Assembly (NCBI GenBank): GCA_000181795.3 | Contig: CM012955.1 | Coordinates: 3,217,189-3,271,605 of the forward strand | Source: Trichinella spiralis | Taxonomy: Eukaryota > Nematoda > Enoplea > Trichinellida > Trichinellidae | Direction of reading: 5' to 3' | Length of the DNA stretch: 54,417 nucleotides | In this document: positions 1 through 10,756 of the stretch, piece by piece | Layout of the letters: the number at the start of each line of letters is the position of its first letter | How positions within the stretch are numbered: the stretch's first letter is position 1 | Position numbers and translations under genes: made by a program | Notes under the pieces: generated by a model | The model's input: only the letters and a program-made list of their open reading frames with translations | The model's database searches: none | Told to the model about the DNA's origin: nothing

Positions 1-49
1 TGTAAGAATAATAATGCATCAGATAAGATAGACAAACAGTAGTTGAATG

Positions 50-745
50 AAAGCAACTTTGCCAGTGTTGCACTATAATGGTGACCCATTTTTTAACTTC
101 ATTAAGTTGTGTTTTTTTTTTGTTGTCCAATTAATAGCGTGGTCAAAGAAAAAGATATTTATTATCCCAAATAACAAAAATGGAATAACTATAACCAATA
201 TAATATTTAGAAAATTGCAAAACACAATTAATTATTGGATTTTAGGTTAAAATATGAAGAAAATTTAAATTCCCAGCAATCGGATAAAAATGAAATTAAA
301 AACAATATTTGTCAAAATTAACTAAAAATGGTTTGGGGGGGAAAACCAGGTTTTTTCCAGTTTTTGCTACACTTTTTTGTTTTCAAATACTAATTCAAAG
401 TAACTCTTCAACGTTTACACTTTAATGTTGAACAATTTTTTAACTTCATTAAGTATGTTTTTCTTTTGTTTGTCAATTAATAGCGTCGTCAAAGAAAAGA
501 TATTTATTAAATCAAATAACAAAATCGAATAACTATAAATAATTATAATATTTAAAAAATTTCAAAAACGCAATTAATTATTGATTTATAGTTAAAAGAT
601 GAAGAAAATTTAAATTATACAGCAACCGATAAAATGAAGTAAAAACAATATCGAGTCAAAATAACTAAAATTGTTTTGGCGGGGAAAACAGGTTTTTCCA
701 GTTTTTGGTATACTTTTTTGACGTTAAATACTAATTTACGGCAAT
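50..745. repeat. Diverged tandem direct repeat, unit about 347 bp
   Basis: Two head-to-tail copies (about 50-396 and 397-745) align along their whole length. Shared landmarks include TTTTTTAACTTCATTAAGT (89 and 436), the AATTAATAGCG stretch, AAGAAAATTTAAATT, and the GGAAAACCAGG / GGAAAACAGG block followed by TTTTTCCAG. A third copy seems to begin and fade after 736, and the pattern reaches close to the left edge, so the array may continue outside the window. No long reading frame is conserved between copies, which points to non-coding satellite-like DNA of some age. Confidence 0.8.
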
Positions 746-1969
746 TTTATACAACATTTTCTTTCTTTTTCTTCGCCTGTGGCAATGTCAAATCGCCAGT
801 GCAATTTTGAATAAATTATTAAATATTTCCACCTCCATCTCCTCCAACTACTTGCCGATACTACTTTTCAGTATGGGTAAGTGTAATAAAATCATTTTAA
901 TCAAGACTAACAATTTTTTGATAATACTCTTATAATATGCTAATTTTTATTAATTGCATTTCTGTCCTGCCCAAAAGTAATTTACTAAAACTGAAATTAT
1001 AAATAGATGGACGTTAATAATTGCTCATCAATGAATCCAGTAATGTGTTTACTTTAGGGAGTAATGCGTAGTTTAGTGGGAAGCATTTTTGAAAATTTCG
1101 GCGTAATAATCAGTCGCACACGGTTTATGATAATTTTTGAACAGCGCATTTGTCCAGGGTTGTGTTAAATTAAATTTATTTCTTCAATGCCAATTTCCAG
1201 TTGTTCAAACTAATCACTTCTACCAAACAGATCGGTTCGTCCATTTTTTATTATTAAAATTGCTGCGCTTCATTTTTTGCTTTTTTTAAATTCACAGCTT
1301 GCTATGGAATTTCCAAATTTTGTCTAGTTGTTGAACAGTTAAATTTAATGTTAGTTAAGTCACTTCTAACAATTATCTAAACGGTTCATTATGAATAATA
1401 ATATATTAATTTCCATTTCTATCAGTTTGCTGAACGGTTGAACTTTTCAGATACTTTGTTTATTGTATAGCAATAGTGCCGATTTTACTTTTTTTCAGTT
1501 TATTGTGTTCATTGCCTGAATTTTTGCTTTTAAATCTCCTTTTAAAATTTGCATACTCATCTAGCGAATTTACATTAATTCCAATAATCGTTTTCGTTGC
1601 AGTAATAGCAACGTTGACTTTCTCTATCGTCGATGATTCTGATTGGCAGCTTGGTTTGCATTTTCCAACCATGTTCTCGGTTTCAATTAAATCCACTTAC
1701 TGTTTGCTTCATCATTCTTCTTCGCCAGATTTCTTTCTGCTCACAGGCACGGCCTGAAATGAATTCTAATATTTATACTCATATTTCTTTTTTCAACATT
1801 TTAAATAAGATTTATGAAGAGCAGAAAAATGTTTTTAATAATGGAAAATGATTCCCTCGAATTTTCAAATCAGTATCAGGGCAAAATTGTTTGTCGTTTC
1901 CAAATGTCAGTCGATATAAACGACACAAAAATTTGCATACGAGACTAATTTTAATTTCGACTTTTTGGT
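746..1969. other. AT-rich stretch without a recognisable gene
   Basis: No supportable gene. There is a start-like ATGG followed directly by a good donor (GTAAGT) near 872-881, and a TTTTTTTCAG acceptor near 1490, but the sequence after it gives no recognisable protein. A short plus frame at 1476-1757 reads hydrophobic and is not convincing. Confidence 0.4.
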
Positions 1970-3650
1970 CTTTCAGTGGAATGAAAGTTTGCCGTGATGG
2001 ACTGAAACAGAAGGCCGTTTGCCAATGAAAAGCCGGATGAGCTCGAAGAAAATCGATTTACTTGTATTTTCATTTTTTGAATGTGATTCATTGTTTATTG
2101 GAAATGCACAATAAGAACGACGGCTTTCAACTATGAGAAATCATTTTGTTTGGTAAGCAACATTTTTTCATTTTGGCCCTATAATATAGTTGAGAATGGT
2201 TATTAAACCTGCAATTTATGAATATGTCGAATTCATATTCAATTTCAAGTGTAAATTAACAAGCAGTTTATTTATTAGTAGATTGAAATGTTGAATAAGT
2301 GAAATATGCAAATGATTAGTTGCTTCGTAAATTTAAATTTTTAAAATGACATTATCAAAGAGAAAACAGTATGCATTTTCATTAAAAGAACAAAAAATTC
2401 AACGTTCAGCTTTTATGCAGTTAGTCGAAAGTCGAAGAACGCTCAGCGCACATTATGCAAATTACTTTTGTCTAGAAATTGTTTCACCAATAGCAATGTG
2501 TCTGCTGCCTGTTTTCTCGACTGACGTCAGTAGTAGTTCGGTGGTGCAATTTTATACTTTTCCATGCATATTATTATATATTATTTATTATTTATTATAT
2601 TAATAACTGAAAATTAAATTATTTTTTAATTCAATCAGTGAAATGAAAATTCGCTGTTATGAATTAATATTGTGCACGGCGTTGTGCATGATTACTGCCA
2701 TTTGCCGGGGTCATTTTTATTTTCTCTCACGATTGTTCAATTGTACTTATGTATAGATATGGAGTAGATTATTTTTTCTATCCTCATTTTTATTTTTTAA
2801 TATTTTAAATAAAACGTAAGGAAATGGAAAAAAATTAAAATTATAATGCATGGTCATTTTATTCAAAATTTGTAACTTTCATTTGCATTTATTGTCAGTC
2901 AGTTTGTGAAGCACCTGTTATACGAATGCTGCTGAATAGCTGCTGTTGTTTTTAATTATCACGAGATGAATGATATCTCGCATGCGAGACCAAATCCAAA
3001 TATGCTTTGTAATCTTTATTTCAATTCACTTTAGGCTGCTTGGAATGAGACTGAAGCAGAAGAAGATTTTTTCATTGAAAAAAGCCCGATGAGCCTGAAA
3101 AGTCAGTCAATAAATTTGATCATCGTCTATTGGAACAGCACACAAATGGGATTGAAACTTTGAATTCATGGACAAATTCACCGATGAGAAGGCGTTTAAT
3201 TGGGTAAGTTTGTTTTTTCTTTTCAAGTTGAACGGTGTTTAAAACAAAAACTAGCTGCACTGTAGTAGCATAACTAGAAAATGCAAAGCCAGACATGGAT
3301 ACTGTACTTTTTTTTGAAATTTTTGTTGCAAGTTAAGAGCGATTGGTTAGGTGGTTTTTCTTTTTGAATTTTCCACAATTAGTCAGTTTTACAAGTGAAA
3401 CGTGCACAGGAGGAGGTTGGAATTCATTTTCATACACTAAGGCGACAGATTCAATGTTGAGTTTGAAAATAACACGGCGCGCATTATGCAAATTAGCTTT
3501 CTGTAAAAATTGTCTTCCCAGTGTACACATTGCGTCAGTGACTGTTAATTGGATAAAAAAAAGTTTTCTCTTCTGCTTGTCTTGGTGTAAATTTTGCCGC
3601 ATTTGGTGAATAGATAATGCTTTTATTTTATCAGTTTCAAATCTACAAGC
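1970..3650 (+). repeat. Diverged direct duplication of an exon-like block, spacing about 1.05 kb
   Basis: Segment about 1970-2510 resembles about 3030-3545. Both start at a 3' acceptor (TTTCAG at 1976, CTTTAG at 3034). Both share a TGGAATGA...ACTGAA.CAGAAG stretch, AAAAGCC(C/G)GATGAGC, a GTAAG donor about 170 bp on (2152 and 3207), and further down a shared GCATTATGCAAATTA-type core (2452 and 3482). In the second copy the exon-like part can be read with few stops; the first is more disrupted. This may be a duplicated non-coding RNA exon or the decayed copy of an unknown gene. No protein family was recognised. Confidence 0.5.
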
Positions 3651-3814
3651 GAAAACAGAAACTGTTTTATGCGTTGTTTTTTTACGTTTCAATTTCTTTT
3701 TGCGAGACTTCAAATAGTGTCATTACTTTTGAAATGGGTGCTTTTTGTTCGATGAGGAAAAAAGCATATTGAGAAATTCGCTTACAACAAATCAACAACT
3801 GTTGTTATGTAAAT

Positions 3815-3820
3815 TTTATT
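3815..3820 (-). terminator. Possible polyadenylation signal for KDM3
   Basis: On the minus strand this is AATAAA, about 300 bp beyond the KDM3 stop codon. It is the first canonical hexamer met downstream. AATAAA is frequent by chance in DNA this AT-rich, so support is weak. Confidence 0.3.
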
Positions 3821-4117
3821 GCCAACTCACATTGTCCAAATGCCATTCATCATTGCGTGCCTATGCCGATTATATTTAGTGATGATAGATGTTGAAAATT
3901 GTCGAAAAGCTCAGAAAGAGCCACCACAAAGAGAAATAAATGATCTGCCTCCACATGCGAGATGTTGGTGACAAGAAAATGGCTACTAACAAACTGGCGT
4001 ACAGTTTTTCATCTGGAAGAATGAATATATTATCGTGGAAAATTTTAAAAATGAATCAGCAAATAAGCTGTACAAAAATACAGTAGTCATGAAAAAAAAG
4101 AAAATCAATGGATTAAT

Positions 4118-7100
4118 TCACGTGTCTTCGTTCGCGTTTATTCCATCAGGTGGGGGGGAACCGGCCTTTTCAAGTGCTTTTATCGCCTCCAGACTTGAAT
4201 AATAGATGATATTCCGTATCTATTTTAAATTTGAAAATTAAATAGATAAATATTAAAATTAAATAGCTCTGAATGCAGTTTGTTACCTGAAGCTGGTCGC
4301 CACGATTGATGTGTTCGAATGATAGTTTTTGTAGTTCGTTTGAAATTTTTAAAGAACGATTAATCCCTTCCGGCGAGAAGAATTCCAAGGTTGCTGTGAC
4401 GCAGCACTGCAAATTCAAAACCTTAAAAAGAGAAAGTAATAAATATTGGAAACGAATTCCAAATATATACAATTTTGTAAGTGCAATTCTGAATCATACT
4501 TGATGCGCAGCGCCAGCCGGAATAAATACCGCCTCGTTTCGCATCTGCAAAAACATGATTGGCTGAATGCCACGTCTTACAAGATCAGCTCTGGCAGTGG
4601 CATCGAGGTAACATGTACCGTCATGAATCGGATCGTAATACACTATAGGGAGGTTGGCGAAGTGCTACAGTGCAATGAGAAATATGATAATAACTAATAC
4701 ATATCCGAAGATTACAACATACTGAATTTATATATTTTCGGAGATTGTTACTATCGCTCGGCTTGAAAACAGTCCACAACGCGCCAACATCTTTGATTCT
4801 TTCTCTTGCCATATTCATCGTCTGCTCATCCAAGCCTTCACGAGCCAAGTATTGCAAAATACCTACACAAAACACAACCGTTAGTGTTTTAAAAAAATAA
4901 ATAAAAACAAGCAAAAAGTCAAGATATGATACTTTCGTGCATTCGTCGTTTTGATATGTTCTTCGGAATACTCGTCCAAGTCAAAATGTTCAAATTGTCG
5001 TTGACGTCACTGTGCAAATTGGTGGTAGCGATATTCATGTATGGAATCATTTCTGCAGAAAGGGTAAAAAACAATATGATCTCAAAAAAACACCCACTGG
5101 CAACAGGGGCCACTTGTTACACACCGTAGCCGATGCAGAGCTTCAGTTCGAGATCCGGCTTTAACACATGGTCCGGCAGTGCTAAGGCCAAATTGAAAGC
5201 GGCGTTCTTGTGATCTACGTAATTCGAAATGGGAATGGCCGAATAAAAATCTGCAAATGTAGATGGAAGCAATTGGGCAAGCCCACCGTTTCTCGGCCAA
5301 TCTTGGAGCTGAAAGCAGCGGCAAATTTGAAATAAATCCACAAAGCCGTAGCAGTCAGTATGTGAGCAGACTTTCAACTTTCTAGTCGTATTGTACTTGT
5401 TAGGGTTGCGCATGCGTTTTCTGCGGTCCTCGAATCCATCCCAAAATTTCGAATAGGACACACAGCTGAGCACTTCTTCGGTGGAACAGTCTGTTATCTC
5501 ATATTGCACTGAAGTCGCGTTGCCTTGTTGCCGTCGTAAATAGCTCGGTCTCCAAAATTGAGATGTCGTCTTCACATTCTGTACCACTACCGGCTTTAGA
5601 AGGGAAAACAAGTGACAAGAATTAGGGTGTGATAAAAGGTTGGACAAATCAAAGCAACCGAATAATCACCAAAGCTCGTCGCCAATGCTTGCGGAAATGG
5701 GCAATGTTTTCCTCTCTGTACGGCTGTTTCAATATCAACAGCTTGCCATTGTTGGTGAAGCAGTGTTCGACATCTGGAAGGGAATTATTGCCCAATTCGG
5801 TGCTCACTTGGCGAATTTTTGGCGAAGCAAACTTGCGAAATTTAATTTGCAACTGCTTTACAGCTTAAAAGAGAAAAACATATCTAAGCGAATGAAAATG
5901 AATCTCTTTTTAGAACACAAAAAAATTATTATTATTTTCACTCACTGTCGTCTATTTTCAACGGATGCAAATTATCATGACAATAACAAAGTTCCATCAT
6001 GGATGGATGGTGAATCGGCGTCGACCGATCCGTGCACAGATACCATAAGTAGTCATCACACATGCCATCCACTTCATTGGCTAAATGATACATACGCACA
6101 TTTGAAAGCAGAAAACAACTGTAATATTCATCGATCGAATGGAAATTTTAAACCAGCTAACCATTAAGAGAAGCGCTTAAACGCTCACGGAAACACGTCA
6201 TGCATACGCAAAAGCCACATTTTCGGCACATTGTGTGCAAATTGAATATTGCCAAGAAGCATACATCGCATATTACATCATATCTGATGTTCAATTTGAG
6301 CGGAATATCCTTGACAGATCTAGCTGTAAATAAAGTTTATTATTTAATGGAAAACAATCAGTCAATCAACATATATATATGCATACCTGTAGCTTTTCTG
6401 TATTCATGTCTGAAATTTTTCTCCGCTTTTAACATTTTCGAAAATGGAAGTCGCGTATAAAATAATGTATACGCGAACTGTTCAGCAGTACATTGTCTGG
6501 GTGTAACAGGGATTTCAGAATTCGACTGTATCAGAACAAAATTGGAATTAATTTCAATTGATCAATTTCCTTTCACTTCACTTCTGGAAAATGTTACCTC
6601 GTCCGTTTCGTCTGCATTCTCCAGCTGCACTTTGTAACACTTTCCGCTGGTCGGAAAGCGATACTTGCCCTTTTGAGTTCCATAGCCCACTCTACAAAAA
6701 TCTCGCCGATCACACAACAAACAAAATTCTATTTGCAAAAAAACAACAATTTTTGAAAAAATATTATTACTTGCGAAAATCTATAAATCGGCACAGCTTA
6801 GTAAAGTCCATCGGATGATAATAGCATTCGACACAACGAGGCAAAATTTCTATTTTAGTGCAAGGCTCACGTTGAAATTCATAACAATCTTGGGTATCTT
6901 AAAAAACAAAATTTACACATTTCCTTTTCTGCGTTTCTTTTGCAACTGATAGAATCGGGTAAATTTTGTTCTTCTCTTCATTACCAGTTGGCATTAATTT
7001 GATCGGTTTTCCATTCGAATGAGCAGCTCCTACAAACAGACATTCTCATTTGTACGTGGAAAAAATATCTACTTCTAAGCGTATATATATATATATATAT

Positions 7101-7598
7101 ATACTTGTTGTCTCAGTAGGGTGATCTGCAGAATCATGTTCAGTTTCTTCTGCAAAAGAACAACTTACAAATGATCCACAATTGAACAAAAACAATTCGT
7201 TCTCACCCGAATGATTATTCTCCTCTTCTCCAAATGGGAAACAAAGAATAAAAAATTAAAAATAAATTCGAATGCACACAACGATCGTATAATTCTTACC
7301 ACATGCAAAAAATTCAGATTCAGTTTCTGCATCCGACGATACATCTAGAATAATTTGTATTTTTTCCATTACTTTACAATACAAACCAACCCACTATTCC
7401 ACATGCGTCAAACCTTACCAGTATCGGAACAATTTTCTGAAGATGGGCTATCTGTAAAAAAAAAACAAATGCAACTGTAACATCAGCGAGTGTAGAACAA
7501 AAGGTGAAAAAGTCAACGTTACCCAATGAGCTCTCATCTTCGTCCGTACTGGTGCTGTCTAAATGAAAATTAACATAAAATTAACATTCAATTTACTA

Positions 7599-7644
<46 letters not shown>

Positions 7645-7974
7645 TATATGTGGTATATATATGGTGTTTTTCGAACTCGCTTCTGCTGCTATTACCACCA
7701 TCAACACGTAAAAAGTAAAAATTCAACGACTTTCTTATCATAAAAGTATTAATACTCAACTATACCTTCCATCGATTCATCATTTTCACCTGAAATGAAA
7801 ATAATTTTTTTCAATACAATAATATACGTGGCATAAAATATTTAACGGCCAACTTTGAACTTTACTTTGATTTGTCTGCACGTTTTCACTGTTTCCATTT
7901 TCTCCTCCTCTTCCGGATAAATCCTCTTCGTCTTGTTGATCATTTCTACGATTTCGCTTAACTGGAGTAGCCAT
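4118..7974 (-). CDS. kdm3: KDM3/JMJD1-type JmjC histone H3K9me1/2 demethylase
   Basis: Family role: Fe(II)/2-oxoglutarate demethylation of mono- and dimethyl H3K9 in the nucleus. Coding exons: 7866-7974, 7766-7789, 7523-7558, 7419-7451, 7300-7344, 7208-7228, 7105-7149, 6985-7029, 6771-6897, 6598-6691, 6387-6525, about 6162-6323, 5946-6080, 5670-5863, 5372-5593, 5125-5308, 4933-5052, 4723-4862, 4500-4664, 4287-4421, 4118-4219. Phases chain to 758 aa. Seen: Met then a basic/acidic N-terminus, an acidic Ser-rich linker (37-120), a CRFIDFRK block, the KDM3 cysteine finger (CDVC...CRKCGF...C), FWDGFED, KLQDWPR, and the JmjC iron ligands in NLHSD (H552, D554) and GAAHQ (H679), so it looks active. 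The last residues match the family C-terminus. Vertebrate KDM3 is about 1300-2500 aa; here the N-terminal part is reduced. The ATG sits 2 nt after a TTTTCAG acceptor, suggesting a spliced-leader site. The end of exon 6162-6323 is uncertain (alternative donor at 6189). Confidence 0.93.
6985..7789 (-). other. Cassette of seven symmetric microexons in KDM3
   Basis: Exons 2-8 of KDM3 are 24, 36, 33, 45, 21, 45 and 45 nt. Each begins and ends in phase 1, and each has a clear acceptor (TTTCAG, TTTAG, TACAG, TCTAG, TTGGAG, TTGCAG, TTGTAG) and a GT donor. They encode a Ser/Asp/Glu/Thr-rich linker, with peptides such as DSTSTDEDESSLG and DSPSSENCSDTG. Any subset can be skipped without a frameshift. 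Introns between them are short; one carries a long (TA)n tract. Confidence 0.85.
7598..7645. repeat. (TA)n palindrome in a KDM3 intron
   Basis: An AACTACA(TA)nTGTAGTT sequence reads as a near-perfect palindrome inside the intron between microexons 2 and 3. It could fold into a hairpin in RNA. Probably a microsatellite. Confidence 0.8.
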
Positions 7975-9770
7975 ATCTGAAAATATAATTTCAAACAATA
8001 TGAGGGAATAGTTTAAAGGAAATTAAACAAAAAAAAAGATCAACAACGTCGAATTAATCTCGTTTGTAAAGGGAAATTTGTGTATTATCAACACGCGGGG
8101 AACAATTCGGCGGATATCGCTTGCAAATTTACGACCGAATTGTTAGCTTGGTCAATTCCAATACTGACACCAACGGCGCGTTTATAAATTGTTCCACTAG
8201 GCGAGCACTCACCAGTGAAAATATTCACTTAATCAATATCAAATTAACAAATCAATTAATCTAGATGTAAACGGATGTAAGCGTTCAACGGCTTATGTTT
8301 CTTCTCTATTACGATTATTAGCGGGCCATTTGTACGATGACGACAACAAGCGGCCCAACTGAAGGCTTGAATATATTGATCGAATTCAAAACCGGTTACG
8401 TTTCCATAGCAACCATTTTAGAGAAAATTTTAAAGTCAAACAAAGCCGAACGATGCTTAAGACGGAAAAACAAATTTCACAACAACACAATTCACACCAA
8501 TTTCTTCTCCAATCATTTTTCATAAATAAGCGTTGCAGTCGGTATTGAAAGTTGGCAATTGCTCTCGGCTTTTTTGTATGCAATTTTCAATTTAACAACA
8601 ACACCACACACGTATATATATATACGTGCCGTCGCTAGCCTGCAGCTAAAGCGATCTTCTTTACTCGCTTGCATCATTTCAGACAGAAGAAAAACCGAAT
8701 ATCTAGTCTCTTTACGGCACGTAACAACCCACCAACCCTAGCAACGTACAAGCGAGCAAAAACAAGCCAAAACAGCCACCGTTGTAATTCTAATCTAGAT
8801 GTTGCTGTATGCATAGTTTTCTTCTTCCAAGCATTGCATTATCAAACGCCCAATTTATCGCTTATCGCCGCGACTATCATGCTTCAAGATCAGCACAATT
8901 TCTGAAGACCAAACAGCACCAATTGCAACACTGTGCTTTTGAATTCACAATCAAAATAATTTTTTTTGCTTTTTCGCTGCAAAAAAATATATTCAACAAA
9001 AAAATACCGAGCTCAACTTAGCTCACGCAGTGCAATTGGAGAACTGACATGTGCTGTTTGTTGTCGCTGACTATGAAGATTATGAAAAAAACAAGGCGCT
9101 TTTGCAACAACGATGAGATTGGAAAAATTGATAATTTAAAGTTACAACAAGTATAGGATTCACTGCTTGTGCGAATTACTATTGGCAAGATGCGAACTAG
9201 CTAATGGAATATTGAACTGGGAATTGAACGAGCGTGAGAACGAACTTTTGGGAGAAGAAATTTAAATTTCAAAAAAAACCTCAAACCAAAGAAAAGTAAT
9301 TTGACAAAAGAAGCAACCGTTGTTGAACAACAACAAGCTGGTAAAATCAAATTGAAATTTCAACCAAACACTGTTCATCAACAACGAACGTTACGTTTTA
9401 AAAGTCAAACTTTTCGCATTAAATATGAAAATTATTCGAACTATCGAACCGATTGATGATGAAAAAAACAATATGCAAATTGGAAATGGTGAATGAAAAA
9501 ATGAACTGCTTTTTTTCTAGTACACTTTTTTTTGAAAATGTACTACACTCACTAACAGAATTGTCTATTTCAAATTGAAGTGAATTTTGCTCGTGAAAAT
9601 TATCAAATCAATTTCACTAATTATATTTGAAATTTCGAAAAGAGAATTATTTTGAATAATAGAATACTGATATTCTTATCTGAAATTGCCTTTACATGGG
9701 ACAGTGTGAAATGTGAACAACCTATTCGTGCATAACAAGACGCACAGGCTGAGCGAGTACGAGGGGCCTG
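7975..9770. other. Upstream region of KDM3, no gene seen
   Basis: About 1.8 kb without a recognisable gene. Short frames near 8337-8525 and 8559-8905 lack family similarity and splice context. A spliced 5' leader or upstream promoter of KDM3 (minus) is expected here. Confidence 0.4.
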
Positions 9771-9775
9771 ACTTG

Positions 9776-9845
9776 GCAGAATTTTTCTGACCAATAGCGA
9801 ACCCGTATTATAAACAGCTGCAATGGAAGTTTCTAGAAAATTTTA
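9776..9845 (+). promoter_or_regulatory. Heat-shock-element / CCAAT / TATA cluster
   Basis: AGAATTTTTCTGACCAAT (9778-9795) combines a weak heat-shock-like unit with a CCAAT box (9791-9795). TATAAA follows at 9809-9814. GAAGTTTCTAGAAAATTTT (9826-9844) matches alternating nGAAn units (GAA, TTC, GAA, TTT at 5-bp steps), the HSF binding pattern. On the plus strand the TATA box would start transcription near 9840, leading toward KDM4. On the minus strand the GAA/TTC block would be upstream of a TATAAT-like box and could serve KDM3. Strand and use are inference. Confidence 0.45.
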
Positions 9846-9897
9846 CAGTAAAAACAATTCGCAAGTGTCATTGAAAAGCTGTCAATTTCGGTTTAAT

Positions 9898-9995
9898 CAT
9901 ATATTTATTATAATAATTAATTAAATTAATAATTTTTATTATATTTTATGTTAAAAAATATATTTAAAATTTAATTAAAAAATTACATATTAAAA
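9898..9995. other. Extremely AT-rich block upstream of KDM4
   Basis: About 100 bp composed almost only of A and T (runs such as AATTAATTAAATTAATAA). Such blocks are often nucleosome-poor. No further function can be assigned. Confidence 0.5.
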
Positions 9996-10433
9996 ACACG
10001 AAATAAATGTGAAAACGGCTTTCTATATGCGAATCAATATTACAGCCAATCAGAACAGAACCAATCAGAACAGTGCATTTGTTGAACAGTTAAACAATGT
10101 TCAAATTATTAAAATAATAACATTTAAATATTCCAAAATAATATTTAAATTAATTTTTAATGAAGAAAAAATTTTTATTCTATTTTATTTATGATAAAAA
10201 ATGATGTGGTTTTTTGGTTACTAGTATCCTGAAAATCACAAAACTTTACTGTTGCTTTTTTCATTCTCCTGTCTTTTCAGTTGTCGTCGTGGTATTGTTC
10301 TTCGGGCTGTTGTTTGTGAAGTCACATCACCAGTTGTAACTTTTCATATTCTTGCTAATTTTTTAAACTTTTTTGACATTGTATCATTTTTATATTATAT
10401 CATTTGTTTTTTTGTTACAGAATCAGTCTCGTG

Positions 10434-10673
10434 ATGGAATTTACGTTGTCACCGTCAGAAGAAGAGTTTGTCAATTTTCCTGATTACATAGCCACTATTG
10501 ATAACGATATGTGGAAGGAACAAGGCTATGTAAAAGTGGTGGCCCCAGAGAAATGGAGAAAAAGTATCGTTTATGATAAGACAGCCATAGATAATATGAC
10601 ACTTGAAAAGTATGTTGTTATTGGATTCTGGAAGTCTTTGCCTGTAGATTTAATGTGTTTTTGATTTTTACAT

Positions 10674-10756
<83 letters not shown>

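Noticed and set aside
4635-4652. T7-promoter-like TAATACACTATAGGGAG
   Set aside because: It lacks five bases of the phage consensus and lies inside the conserved KDM3 exon, reading as coding sequence on the minus strand. Coincidence, not vector contamination.
5640-6167. 175-codon plus-strand frame
   Set aside because: Runs antisense across three KDM3 exons and two introns; the minus-strand model explains it.
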